Origin: Terriglobus roseus DSM 18391
GTDB taxonomy: Bacteria; Acidobacteriota; Terriglobia; Terriglobales; Acidobacteriaceae
Direction: 5' to 3'
Length of the DNA stretch: 64,000 nt
NCBI RefSeq assembly: GCF_000265425.1
Contig: NC_018014.1
Location: forward strand, 620,001 to 684,000
Part shown: piece after piece, positions 45,371 through 53,526 of the stretch
Layout of the letters: each line of letters begins with the position of its first letter
Numbering within the stretch: the stretch's first letter is position 1
Made by a program: the position numbers and the translations under genes
Notes under the pieces: model-generated
The model's database searches: none
Seen by the model: the letters and a program-made list of their open reading frames with translations, nothing else
What the model was told of the DNA's origin: nothing

Positions 45371-45881
45371 AATCACCCATGTCTCAGAGGCGAGACATGG
45401 GGCACCCGGGGGTTGGGGCCGGGGCCGAGGCCCCGTCTCTCTTTGGGTGGTTTTCAGTGGCCAGAAGGCCACTGCTTTCTCCGGGTCGCGCTACGCGCGA
45501 GAACCCACCCTTTGCTCTGCAAAGAATGGGGCACCCCGGTTTGTGGTCTTACGGAGTTGTGTTGGTTCCCCGGGTTGGTGTTGTGACGTCGGCACGCTGC
45601 TTCAGCGTCTGCACCATTTCGTCCTGCCTTGGATTTTTGTGGAGGGCTGGGCTTTGTGGTCGCTCCTTTCGGAGCGATCCCCACCTTAGCTTCGCGAAGG
45701 TGGGGCACCCGGCGAATCGCCCATGTCTGAGAAGCGAGACATGGGGCACCTGGGGTTTGGGGCCGGGGCTGAAGCCCCCTCTTTCTTTGGGTGGTTTTCA
45801 GTGGCCTGAAGGCCACTGCTTTCTCCGGGTCGCGCTACGCGCGAGAACCCACCCTTTGCTTCGCAAAGAATGGGGCACCCG
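45371..45881. repeat. Hairpin repeat island III
   Basis: No gene is supported between 45240 and 46058. Elements with the GGGGCAC tail: 45371-45409 and 45714-45752 (CCCATGTCT / AGACATGGG stem), 45502-45538 and 45846-45881 (CCCACCCTTTGC type) and 45679-45712 (CCCCACCTT / AAGGTGGGG). Two parallel blocks (45371-45538 and 45714-45881) share the same order of elements, including AGTGGCC-AGA/TGA-GGCCACT hairpins and a TCGCGC-TAC-GCGCGA hairpin before the last element, so a block of about 170 bases is duplicated. Confidence 0.85.
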
Positions 45882-46058
45882 ATCCGTTCGCCATGTTGTG
45901 GTGGGTTATTGGTTGCCTGGGGGGGCGTGACTCTTTTGTGGTGGCGCTTCCCGGTTGAATTTCGGCGATATTAAGCTTCGTGCGCGCCTTTTGGCGCATC
46001 TATTTAGCCGAAAGAGTGTTTACGAAGACATGCCGCTTAGCGGCGGGAAGAAGGAACG

Positions 46059-46415
46059 ATGACTGCTTTTGGCAAGAAGATTTCGAGTCTGGTTATGGGC
46101 TGCGCTTTGATGACTGGCGTTGCTGCTCCCCTGGTTGTTTCGCAGAATGCAGAAGCGCAGCGGCACAATCGCCGCGATTACTACCGTGACAGCAACGGCA
46201 ACTGGAAGAAGCGTCACAGCGGTATTGGCGCGGGCAAGGGCGCACTGATTGGTGGCGCTGGCGGTGCTGGCGTAGGCGCACTGCTGGGTGGCGGTAAGGG
46301 CGCGTTGATTGGCGGCGCACTGGGTGCCGGCGGTGGTGCTCTTGTGGGTAATGCGAATGCGAACAAGCGGCACAATGCCGAGGCTCGCTACGATTCGAAC
46401 GGTCGCCGTTACTAG
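46059..46415 (+). CDS. Secreted glycine-zipper protein (paralogue)
   Basis: A 118-residue paralogue of the protein at 40487: signal peptide ending QNAEAQ, a charged Asn/Arg/Tyr segment (RRDYYRDSNGNWKKRHSG), the glycine zipper GAGKGALIGGAGGAGVGALL plus a second copy, and a tail ending in GRRY. The ribosome site is GAAGAAGGAA. A terminator follows. Function unknown; membrane insertion by the zipper is typical of the class. Confidence 0.75.
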   Translation: MTAFGKKISSLVMGCALMTGVAAPLVVSQNAEAQRHNRRDYYRDSNGNWKKRHSGIGAGKGALIGGAGGAGVGALLGGGKGALIGGALGAGGGALVGNANANKRHNAEARYDSNGRRY

Positions 46416-46440
46416 ACTTTTCAGCCTTCGTTCGAAGAGA

Positions 46441-46467
46441 CGCCGTCCGGATTCCGGGCGGCGTTTT
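46441..46467 (+). terminator. Rho-independent terminator
   Basis: CGCCGTCCGG / CCGGGCGGCG with loop ATT, one internal T-G pair, then TTTTTG. It lies 25 bases past the glycine-zipper gene. Confidence 0.85.
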
Positions 46468-46522
46468 TGTTTGTGTGCTGTTGAGTTTCGCCGGGCTGTG
46501 TAAGCATCGAAACGAAGTTGTG

Positions 46523-47590
46523 ATGACTATGCGAGTTCGACCAACGGTAGTGCTGATCCCGATGTTTGTTGCGATGTGCGCGGGAGCGCGTGCCGCGAGT
46601 TTTGATTGTGCGAAGGCGACGCGGCCGATTGAGCGCGTGATCTGCAGCGATCGTGCGTTGAGTGCGGCGGATTCGGCGATGGCTGCAGCTTACCGTGCGG
46701 ATCTGCCGCGACTGACATCCGCCGGTATCGGTCTGCTGCGGGCGGACCAGGTGCAATGGCTGGCGTGGGCGCAGGAGATCTGCAAGGTGGATCAACCGGA
46801 GCATCCCGATGCGGTGAAGTGTCTGTCGCCGCTGTATGCGGATCGCGCGAAGCAGTTGCGTGGCGCGGTTGCGGTGCGCGATGGATTGACCTTTCTGCGG
46901 CGGACACAGTTTCTTGCAGAGGCGGAGCAGCAGGATGAGCGCATTGGTGCGCCGGAGTATCCGGGGTTTGGCACGTTGAAGGTGAGCTGGCCGCGAGCGG
47001 ATACGGATGATCCTGCGTGGATTGCGTGGAGTGCCGCGGTGGAGGCGCATATGTTGCGGCAGGCCGGTGCGGGCCGGGTTCAGGATGGCGATGCGAGCAA
47101 GCGCAAGCTGCCGTTTGCGTGGGTGGATGCGATGGCCGCGGCTGCGGATGTGAGTCTGGAAGGGGATCTGAAGAGTGTGGAGCATGGGCGTGTGACGACG
47201 CTGATTGCGAGCGATGGCATGGCGCATGGTGGTGCGCATCCGTTTGCAAACGCCGAGACGATGACGTGGCTGCTGGACGAGAAGCGAACGCTGCGTGCGA
47301 GCGATGTGTTTGCCGGCGATGGCTGGCGAGACGTTGTGAGTAAGTTGTGCTGGGACCACTTACAGAGTGGAGAGACTAAGTCGAACTTATACGACGAGGT
47401 GAAGGGCCCGGATAGCGAGGCGTTGCAGAAGGTCGTTGCAGATACGACGAACTGGACGCTGGAGCAGGATGGTCTGCATATCAGCTTTCCGGATTACACG
47501 GTTGCACCGCGCCTTGCGGCTGTGGAGGATGCGGTGTTGTCGTGGAGTGATCTGAAGGGTGTGCTGGCGCCGGGATTTGTTACGCCTTGA
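46523..47590 (+). CDS. Secreted protein with LprI-like and DUF3298-like parts
   Basis: A 355-residue secreted protein from ATG 46523 (an ATG two codons later is equally possible). Signal peptide up to GARA; then an LprI/DUF1311-like domain with paired cysteines (FDCAKATRPIERVICSDRAL and ICKVDQPEHPDAVKCLSPLY). The second half resembles DUF3298/RsiV-type lysozyme-binding domains: VTTLIASDGMAHGGAHPFAN and the tail DGLHISFPDYTVAPRLAA. LprI-like domains inhibit lysozyme or act as small periplasmic proteins; a combined role in lysozyme defence is inference. Confidence 0.75.
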   Translation: MTMRVRPTVVLIPMFVAMCAGARAASFDCAKATRPIERVICSDRALSAADSAMAAAYRADLPRLTSAGIGLLRADQVQWLAWAQEICKVDQPEHPDAVKCLSPLYADRAKQLRGAVAVRDGLTFLRRTQFLAEAEQQDERIGAPEYPGFGTLKVSWPRADTDDPAWIAWSAAVEAHMLRQAGAGRVQDGDASKRKLPFAWVDAMAAAADVSLEGDLKSVEHGRVTTLIASDGMAHGGAHPFANAETMTWLLDEKRTLRASDVFAGDGWRDVVSKLCWDHLQSGETKSNLYDEVKGPDSEALQKVVADTTNWTLEQDGLHISFPDYTVAPRLAAVEDAVLSWSDLKGVLAPGFVTP

Positions 47591-47598
47591 AGATCGCG

Positions 47599-47632
47599 CC
47601 CACGTCTCAGAGGCGAGACGTGGGGCCACCCG
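47599..47632. repeat. Single hairpin repeat
   Basis: CCCACGTCTC-AGAGGC-GAGACGTGGGG followed by CCACCCG (one extra C relative to other copies). It lies between the convergent genes ending at 47590 and 47639. Confidence 0.8.
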
Positions 47633-47638
47633 GTTTTG

Positions 47639-48193
47639 TTACTTCTTCGCGAGTTCTGCTTCGATGGCCTGGGTGATCTGGGGCGCGTCGGGCAGGGTGT
47701 CGGGCGAGAAGCGGGCAACGGGCTTGCCGTCACGGCCGATGAGGAACTTTTCAAAGTTCCAGAGGATTTCGGGCTCGGGGTTGAGTGTTGCACCGAAGCG
47801 GACGAGGCCCTCTTTGAACGCTTCTTTACCTTCGCCGGTGGACTCGGGGAGTGCCTGCGTCAGTGTGGCGTAAAGCGGGTGCTTGGAGGGGCCGGTGACG
47901 GGGATCTTGGAGAACATGGGGAAGCTGGCGCCGAAGGTGCCTCGGCAGAACTGGGCGATCTCTTCGTTGGAGCCGGGCTCCTGCGCGCCGAAGTCGTTGG
48001 CGGGAAAGCCGAGGACTTCAAAGCCTGCATCGTGGAAACGTGCGTAGGTCTTTTCGAGGGCGTCGTACTGCGGTGTGAGGCCGCATTTGCTGGCCACGTT
48101 GACGATGAGCAGGACCTTGCCGCGGTGGTCGGCGAGCGATGTTTCGCTGCCATCGATTTTGGTTACGGGGATGCTGTAGAGGTCGGTTGCCAT
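47639..48193 (-). CDS. Glutathione peroxidase-family protein
   Basis: A 184-residue thiol peroxidase of the GPx family. Start at ATG 48193; the frame is open further upstream but that part has no ribosome site and no homology. Peroxidatic Cys in VNVASKCGLTPQYDALEKTY, then GFPANDFGAQEPGSNEEIA with the conserved Gln and FxxQEPG, and ILWNFEKFLIGRDGKPVARF with the active-site Trp. It reduces hydroperoxides in the cytoplasm, in bacteria usually with thioredoxin. There is no signal peptide. Confidence 0.93.
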   Translation of the reverse strand: MATDLYSIPVTKIDGSETSLADHRGKVLLIVNVASKCGLTPQYDALEKTYARFHDAGFEVLGFPANDFGAQEPGSNEEIAQFCRGTFGASFPMFSKIPVTGPSKHPLYATLTQALPESTGEGKEAFKEGLVRFGATLNPEPEILWNFEKFLIGRDGKPVARFSPDTLPDAPQITQAIEAELAKK

Positions 48194-48364
48194 AGAGGTA
48201 AGGATACTGCGACGGAGCTGAGGGTTGTCCTTTTGCGGGCAATGACGCGTAGACGCAGTGAAGGGATCTGCTTCGTGTCTGTCGGCTGGGGGGCCGGTTG
48301 CAGACTTGAGACAGATCCCTTCGCTTGCTGCGGGATGACGATGTTCCGTCAATCCTGAGGTTGG

Positions 48365-48844
48365 TTAGAGCGCGGTTGCGAGCGCGGTCTTCTGGCGCTT
48401 CTTCTTATAGGCTGCGAGGTCGTCCTGCCAAGAGCCGAGGGCGGTGGCGAGGGGTGACTCTTCCTCGCGCAAGGCCTGGCGCTGCAGATTGGCGACCTGG
48501 GTGCCGAAGGCGGAGGACGGCGGTGCGGAGGTCAGCGAGGCGGTGGCTGCAGCGACATCTGCAGCAGAGGCTTCGGTGTCCGCCTGCGACGTACCGACCC
48601 AGCCCTCAGGCCGGAAGGAGCGGGGGAGATCGTTGTCGTGGAACTCGATGCCGGACTCGACGAGGGTGCGAGCGGTGGCTGCGAGGGACTCGCGCTTGGT
48701 AGAGAGCTTGCGGACGGCGGCGTCACGAAGAGCCTCGGTCGCGAAGACCTCATGCTTGAGGAGGTGGATCAGCTTACGGTCGAAGAGGTCGATCTCGCGA
48801 TGAAGATCACGGAGGAAGTACTTATCCTGCACAACAGTACGCAT
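48365..48844 (-). CDS. Hypothetical helical protein
   Basis: A 159-residue protein from the ATG at 48844 behind AGGAG (a longer start at 48892 lacks a good site). It is helical and charged: LRDLHREIDLFDRKLIHLLK, HEVFATEALRDAAVRKLSTK, then an Ala/Ser-rich linker and a basic C-terminus (YKKKRQKTALATAL). No family was recognised. It stands alone between the peroxidase and cold-shock genes. Confidence 0.6.
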   Translation of the reverse strand: MRTVVQDKYFLRDLHREIDLFDRKLIHLLKHEVFATEALRDAAVRKLSTKRESLAATARTLVESGIEFHDNDLPRSFRPEGWVGTSQADTEASAADVAAATASLTSAPPSSAFGTQVANLQRQALREEESPLATALGSWQDDLAAYKKKRQKTALATAL

Positions 48845-49205
48845 CAGTTGGGATGCTCCTGGGCCGTTGACGGCCGATAACTTGGTTTTCAAAAACTAGG
48901 AACTGGTCGCGACCACGAAGGTGTGATTTTGCGATTACAGCGTATCTATCCTTGGATGCCGAATATGGCAGTCGCGGAAGAGGCCGGGGGAAATATGTGA
49001 GAAGCGTGCTGGCCCGGCAGTCTGTTGGCTGCGCCCGGGCTCGAAGAGTGACTTTCTTGAGTCTACGCCTGTTAGGCGGAATATCCTATGACTCCGATGG
49101 GGAGGTGGGGCGAACGCGTGGGGTGGTGAAAAATGCCAAAGGACGGCTTCTGCCGTCCCTTGGGGTGTTGCTTGATCTTGAAGGGGTGGAAACGGTCGGG
49201 CGCGA
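48845..49205. other. Intergenic region upstream of the helical protein gene
   Basis: No gene is supported. It contains the cold-shock gene terminator at 49137-49161 and the promoter of the minus-strand helical protein gene. A plus-strand frame from 48952 runs antisense into the cold-shock gene and looks non-coding. Confidence 0.5.
49137..49161 (-). terminator. Cold-shock gene terminator
   Basis: On the minus strand GGGACGGC-AGAA-GCCGTCC is followed by TTTGGCATTTTT. It lies 45 bases past the cold-shock gene stop. Confidence 0.75.
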
Positions 49206-49406
49206 TTACGCCGGCGAGACGTTCTCAGCCTGCCAGCCCTTGGGTCCCTTCACAACGTTGAAGGTGACGCGCTGGCCTTCCTGCAGTGAGCGGAAGCCCT
49301 GTGCCTGGATGGCGGTGTGGTGAACGAACACATCCTCGCCGTTGTCGCGCGAGATGAATCCGAAGCCCTTAGCGTCATTGAACCACTTCACATTACCCTG
49401 TTCCAT
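49206..49406 (-). CDS. csp: Cold-shock protein
   Basis: A 66-residue single CSD-fold protein. RNP1 KGFGFIS and RNP2 DVFVHHTAI are intact, and WF of VKWFNDAKG provides the aromatic RNA-binding face. It acts as an RNA chaperone. The upstream 188 bases to the DUF480 gene could hold a long regulated leader, as in cspA genes, but I see no defined cold box. Its terminator lies at 49137-49161. Confidence 0.95.
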   Translation of the reverse strand: MEQGNVKWFNDAKGFGFISRDNGEDVFVHHTAIQAQGFRSLQEGQRVTFNVVKGPKGWQAENVSPA

Positions 49407-49594
49407 TTGCCTGTCCCTGTCCTAATACATCTGTGTTTCGTTGGATCTCAATACGGTTTTGCAAGTGCGTTTTGGGCAGGGCGAGCAAAGAACCTTAACT
49501 GAGGGTCAAACGATTGCGAATAGCGTACCACAGATTTTTTCTAGTTTTGCGACGTTTTCGTTCGGCGCGAGTCTAACGATTCTCACTGCGAAAC

Positions 49595-50233
49595 CTAGCC
49601 TCCCAACTGGTCTGTGAGCCGCTGAATTGCGGCCTTCAGCTCGGCTACTTCCGTTTCCAGTTGAGCGACGCGGCCTGCGAGTGAGGTGCCGGATGGGGCT
49701 TCAGCGGGTGTGGCTGCTGCGGCAGCGGCGAGTTCTGCGGGATCTCCCAGGGTGTGAGCGTAGCGCTGTTCTTTTGAGCCGGGCTGGCGTGGCAAAAGGA
49801 TGGCGATGGGGTCGGGACGCTGCTCGGCCGGTGCGCACATGCGGGTGAGTGCGGAGACGACGGCGTCGAGGCCGTCGAAGCTGTGCATGCGGTCGGATCG
49901 GCTGCGGAGTTCGCCGGGCGTTTGGGGGCCGCGCAGTAGGAGCAGGGCGAGCAGGGCAGTCTCGTCGCGGCGGAGTTGGAAGACGGTGCGGGCGCGGTGT
50001 TCGTAGCGCTGCACGCGGCTGCCGTGGTCGACGGCGACGAGTTCCGCGTCTTCGAGGGAACGAAGGGCAGTGCGGGCTTCAGGCTCTTCCAGCGTCATAA
50101 CGGGGTCGCGCGAACTCTTCTGATTGCATGCGGCGATCAGCGCGTTGAGTGAGAGCGGATAGTACTCGGGCGTGGTGATCTCTTTTTCGATCAGGGCGCC
50201 CAGGACACGTGCTTCAACGGCGGTGAGTTGCAT
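49595..50233 (-). CDS. DUF480 (YceH-family) protein
   Basis: A 212-residue protein of the YceH/DUF480 family: TAVEARVLGALIEKEITTPE and YYPLSLNALIAACNQKSSRD at the N-terminus, then RSDRMHSFDGLDAVVSALTR and the C-terminal coiled coil (VAQLETEVAELKAAIQRLTD). The fold is a pair of winged helices. The cellular role remains poorly known. It is a single gene on the minus strand; the start is clear at 50233. Confidence 0.92.
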   Translation of the reverse strand: MQLTAVEARVLGALIEKEITTPEYYPLSLNALIAACNQKSSRDPVMTLEEPEARTALRSLEDAELVAVDHGSRVQRYEHRARTVFQLRRDETALLALLLLRGPQTPGELRSRSDRMHSFDGLDAVVSALTRMCAPAEQRPDPIAILLPRQPGSKEQRYAHTLGDPAELAAAAAATPAEAPSGTSLAGRVAQLETEVAELKAAIQRLTDQLGG

Positions 50234-50330
50234 GATTGCTATCGTAGCGGTCTCGCTGTGGAGCGCTCTCTCGCGGCTCCTGGATCAGTCCACTTGGCGG
50301 AGTGTTTTGTAGCCGCGCTTTGGGCGACAG

Positions 50331-50363
50331 CCCACCCTTTGCTTCGCAAAGAATGGGGCACCC
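50331..50363. repeat. Single hairpin repeat
   Basis: CCCACCCTTTGC-TTC-GCAAAGAATGGGG followed by CACCCGG, preceded by GCCGCGCTTTGGGCGACAG, a decayed GCGC-type hairpin. It lies between the oxidoreductase stop and the DUF480 gene start. Confidence 0.8.
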
Positions 50364-50376
50364 GGTTTGTGCTTCT

Positions 50377-51420
50377 TTATGGTGTTGGAACGCCTGCTGC
50401 GACGTAGATTTCTTCCATGGCGATCATGTCGGCGAGGCCGTCCTCGCCGGGTGTGAGGAGCGGAGCATTTTTGAGGACTGCGGCTGCGAGCTGCTCTGCT
50501 TCCATGCGGAATTCCGAGAGTTCCGTGTTGGGGGTGCGGTCGTCGATGTTGACTTTGCGACCGATCGTCGCGTCGCGAAATTCGCCCAGGATTCGATAAC
50601 GTTCGCGATGGCTGAACGCCGGTGCGAGTAAGAGCGTGCCGTTGTCGCCGGTGACGCGCAGTGTGTCGGGGATCTTCTCGGTGTAGGAGGAGCGGCAGAG
50701 GGCGCGTGCGCCGGAGGGGAAGACGCTGGTCCACTGAATGGAGCGTTCGAGGCCGTTGCCGTCGCAGACCGCGGAGGCTGCTTCTACGCCGGAGGGGTCT
50801 TCGCCGAGGAGGAAGCGCGCTGCGTTGAGGGGGTAGATACCGACGTCGTAGAGCGAGCCGCCGCCGGCGAGTGCCGGTTGATCGCGCCATCCCGGATCGA
50901 GCTTGAAGCCGAAGCCGCTTTCGATTCGCAGGTTTGCGCCGAGGACGCCGCTGCGAACGAGATGTTGCAGGCGGCGGTGTGCGAAGCTGTGCGGGCATCG
51001 ATAGGCGATGCTGAGTTGCACGTTTGCCGTGGCGCAGGCGGCGATCATGGCGCGGGCGTCGTCGCTGGTGGGCGCCATGGGTTTTTCGCAGAGAATGTGT
51101 TTGCCTGCGGCGGCGGCGCGTTCGGTGAAGTCGCGATGCTGGCTGACGGGAAGGGCGAGGTAGACGGCGTCGATCGCGGGATTGTCCGCGATCCGGTCGA
51201 AGTCAGCGTAGGCATAGGTGTTGGCGACGCTGTACTTCTTTGCGAGTGTCGCTGCCTTACCGGCATCGCCGCTGACGAGAGCAGTGATGCTGGTTGTGGG
51301 AGAGTCGCGGAGGGCGTCGAGAAAGTAGCCGGCGATGTGGCCTAGACCCACGACGGCGAAACGGAATCGGCCTGCAGGTGGAACGGTGGGCGGGCGTTTG
51401 AACCATGAGGCGAGTCGCAT
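50377..51420 (-). CDS. Gfo/Idh/MocA-family oxidoreductase
   Basis: A 347-residue NAD(P)-dependent dehydrogenase of sugars or related compounds. Rossmann motif FAVVGLGHIAGYFLDAL near 22-38, the cofactor strand ALVSGDAGKA, EKPMA with its catalytic Lys after KHILC, and the second domain with GGGSLYDVGIYPLNAARFL. The basic N-terminus (MRLASWFKRPP) is not a signal. No sugar operon surrounds it, so the substrate is unknown. Confidence 0.88.
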   Translation of the reverse strand: MRLASWFKRPPTVPPAGRFRFAVVGLGHIAGYFLDALRDSPTTSITALVSGDAGKAATLAKKYSVANTYAYADFDRIADNPAIDAVYLALPVSQHRDFTERAAAAGKHILCEKPMAPTSDDARAMIAACATANVQLSIAYRCPHSFAHRRLQHLVRSGVLGANLRIESGFGFKLDPGWRDQPALAGGGSLYDVGIYPLNAARFLLGEDPSGVEAASAVCDGNGLERSIQWTSVFPSGARALCRSSYTEKIPDTLRVTGDNGTLLLAPAFSHRERYRILGEFRDATIGRKVNIDDRTPNTELSEFRMEAEQLAAAVLKNAPLLTPGEDGLADMIAMEEIYVAAGVPTP

Positions 51421-51756
51421 GAGGGTTTCAGGCTAGCATCGCTTTCTGTCCGGTCGTGCTGCCTTGGCGGCGTGCTTATTAGCCCTGGGAGACATGTCTG
51501 ATAAGCAGCGAAGCGTGTTGCCGGGACGGAATGGAGTTGACGTCACGAAAGCGGTATTGTCTGACGTGGCGCATAAGTTGCATTGGCAGTAGCCGAGGTT
51601 GCCCGTCTTCGCGGTAAAATTAGTTCATCGATCTGAGAGCGGGGATCGCATGGCGGCTGACGAAACACAGGGCCCGGCGATTCGGCAGATTGAACCTTTC
51701 ATACTGCTCAAACAAGAAGATGGCACGACCCATTTTTGCTTCGGAGCAACTAAATT
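51421..51756. other. Intergenic region, divergent promoters
   Basis: About 335 bases without a gene, between the divergent oxidoreductase and DUF882 genes. GGTAAAATTAG at 51611-51621 looks like a -10-like element for the plus-strand gene. I see no RNA gene or strong hairpin. Confidence 0.4.
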
Positions 51757-52422
51757 TTGATCACATTCAGCCTTCGCCGTATCGTTTGCACTGCCACACT
51801 TGCACTTGGCATCATGAGCCTCTCCGGAGCCTCGCGTGCTGAGGAATCCGTACCGACTGTGCCTTCTGTTTCGATGACTGCGCCGAAGACCGGCATCCTT
51901 GCTGGGATCCGTCTGAAGCTGCACCACCTGCACACGGGTGAGTCCATCGATGTTGCTTACAAAGAGGGTGGTCAGTACTCCGACCAGGGCGTCAATATGC
52001 TGAACCGCTTTCTGCGCGACCACCGTACGCAGGACACGGCCGATTATGATCCGCGCGAGTTTGACCTGCTGCACGCGCTGCTGGTGAAACTGGGCAAGCC
52101 GAATGCAACGATCGATATCGTCTGCGGCTATCGCACACCGCTGTCGAACAACTTCCTGCGGACGCGCAGCGCCGACACCGGCGTTGCCGAGCACTCGCAG
52201 CACATGCTTTCGAAGGCGATCGACATCCGCATTCCGGGTGTGAGCACGCTGAAGCTGCGCAATGCAGCACTGGCGCTGGGTATGGGCGGTGTTGGTTACT
52301 ATCCGACGAGCCAGTTTGTTCACGTGGATGTGGGCCCGGTTCGCCAGTGGCAGTTTGGTGGACGGCCTGCGAACCAGATGGCATCGCGCGGACGTCGTCA
52401 CGGCCACAAGCGCAGCGTCTAG
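51757..52422 (+). CDS. DUF882 (YcbK-like) periplasmic peptidase-fold protein
   Basis: A 221-residue exported protein, TTG start. Signal MITFSLRRIVCTATLALGIM with adjacent arginines but no strict Tat motif. The DUF882/peptidase M15-like fold is clear: LKLHHLHTGESIDVAYKEGG, NRFLRDHRTQDTADYDPREF, IDIVCGYRTPLSNNFLR, EHSQHMLSKAIDIRI with His and Asp zinc ligands, and FVHVDVGPVRQW with the last His. It probably binds zinc and trims peptidoglycan peptides, as proposed for YcbK-like proteins. The C-terminus is Arg/His-rich. Confidence 0.88.
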   Translation: MITFSLRRIVCTATLALGIMSLSGASRAEESVPTVPSVSMTAPKTGILAGIRLKLHHLHTGESIDVAYKEGGQYSDQGVNMLNRFLRDHRTQDTADYDPREFDLLHALLVKLGKPNATIDIVCGYRTPLSNNFLRTRSADTGVAEHSQHMLSKAIDIRIPGVSTLKLRNAALALGMGGVGYYPTSQFVHVDVGPVRQWQFGGRPANQMASRGRRHGHKRSV

Positions 52423-52504
52423 AAGTCTGAAACAAGAGTATGAACAGAGGGCGGCCTTCGGGCTGCCCTTGTTCGTTTCGGCGGGCCTTCGCGGCAAGAA
52501 GAAA

Positions 52505-52536
52505 CCCACGTCTCAGGGCGAGACGTGGGGCACCCG
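52505..52536. repeat. Single hairpin repeat
   Basis: CCCACGTCTC-AGGGC-GAGACGTGGGG followed by CACCCG. It lies between the DUF882 gene and tRNA-Pro; the loop is one base shorter than in most copies. Confidence 0.8.
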
Positions 52537-52572
52537 TTTTACGCGGCGATCCGATTCTTCTGAAGGTTTTAA

Positions 52573-52649
52573 TGGTCGGGACGACTAGATTCGAACTAGC
52601 GACCTCACCCACCCCAAGGGTGCGCTCTACCAGGCTGAGCCACGTCCCG
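52573..52649 (-). tRNA. tRNA-Pro(GGG)
   Basis: On the minus strand: acceptor stem CGGGACG / CGTCCCG, D arm GGCTCAGCCTGGTAGAGC, anticodon stem CACCC / GGGTG with loop TTGGGGT (anticodon GGG), variable loop, T arm with GTTCGAATC, discriminator A and an encoded CCA. All arms pair, so the gene should be functional. It is the only RNA gene seen in the window. Confidence 0.95.
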
Positions 52650-52792
52650 ACCGGGAGACTTTCGTCTCGTTTGACACAGATTGCGCGGCCCGGTTGGGGC
52701 TGCACGGGGGTTCCTGCCTGCGTCTCTTCCAGTGTACACGGGGAGGGCTGGAACCGTCTCACCCTGTGGCCGTCGCGGGATGCTTCGCCGAC

Positions 52793-53385
52793 TTATTCCG
52801 GGCCGTATTTGTTGCGGAAGTGGAACTGGTAGCGGATGCCTGCGGCGGCCTGCGCGGGTAGAAGGGCGGGCTGGCATCTTCCAGGCGCCAGCGCTGTTGC
52901 TGGAAGTCGAAGCGTAGTGCGACGCTGCGGGTGACGTCGACGTCGAGGCCGCCGCCGTAGGTGTAGACCAGCGAGTTGTCGCGGGTGTAGTCGGAGAAGG
53001 CCGGGTTGACCTGCTTGAAGTTGATGGTGCCGGCGCCGACGAGGAGATCTCCGTAAGGATGGAAGCGGCTTACGTTGTAGGCGACGCGGAGACCGCCGGA
53101 GAAGACGGACTGGCTGATGGACTCGTTGGTGACGTAGTTGTAGCGGATATCCAGAGCCGGTTCGATGTGGTGCAGGTGGGGCACGGTGAAACCGGCTCCG
53201 CCGCCGACGGCAATGCCGCCAGCGCGCGGGGGATAGCCGTAGTCGGTGCGGGCATAGGTGCCGAGGGCGTAGACGTTGAGGCGTATGGCTTCCGTGGCTG
53301 TTGCCGTGCTGGCCTGCGCCCGTGAGGCTGCAGGAAGAAGGAGCGTGGCGACGGTGACCGCCAAGGTGATGGCACAGCTTCTCAT
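52793..53385 (-). pseudogene. Outer-membrane beta-barrel protein gene with apparent frameshift
   Basis: The frame from ATG 53385 encodes a signal peptide (ending ASRAQA) and amphipathic beta strands (LNVYALGTYARTDYGYPPRA, LVYTYGGGLDVDVTRSVALR, FDFQQQRWRLEDASPPFYP). After about 52863 the frame becomes low complexity and runs to 52759. In the neighbouring frame the expected last strand AGIRYQFHFRNKYGPE appears and ends at TAA 52793. A one-base loss near TACCCGCGCAGG explains this. It is either a recent inactivation or a sequencing error. Intact it would be a small porin-like barrel of about 196 residues. Confidence 0.7.
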
Positions 53386-53526
53386 GGCGATTAAGACGCA
53401 CGTTTGATGCCGCGCGCCGTTTCCTCCAGATCCCAGGATTCATCATGTGTCGGCGATTCGGCCGAACGCGATGGGGGAGTTCCGAGATGTGAGACGAGGG
53501 ATTGGGACTCGCGTGCTACCCGCGTT

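Noticed and set aside
45261..45930. Several ORFs of 100-190 codons
   Set aside because: They are translations of hairpin repeats (WGTR, MGHP and similar peptides), and change frame between copies.
48952..49323. A 123-codon plus-strand frame
   Set aside because: It overlaps the cold-shock gene antisense and its terminator and has no domain.
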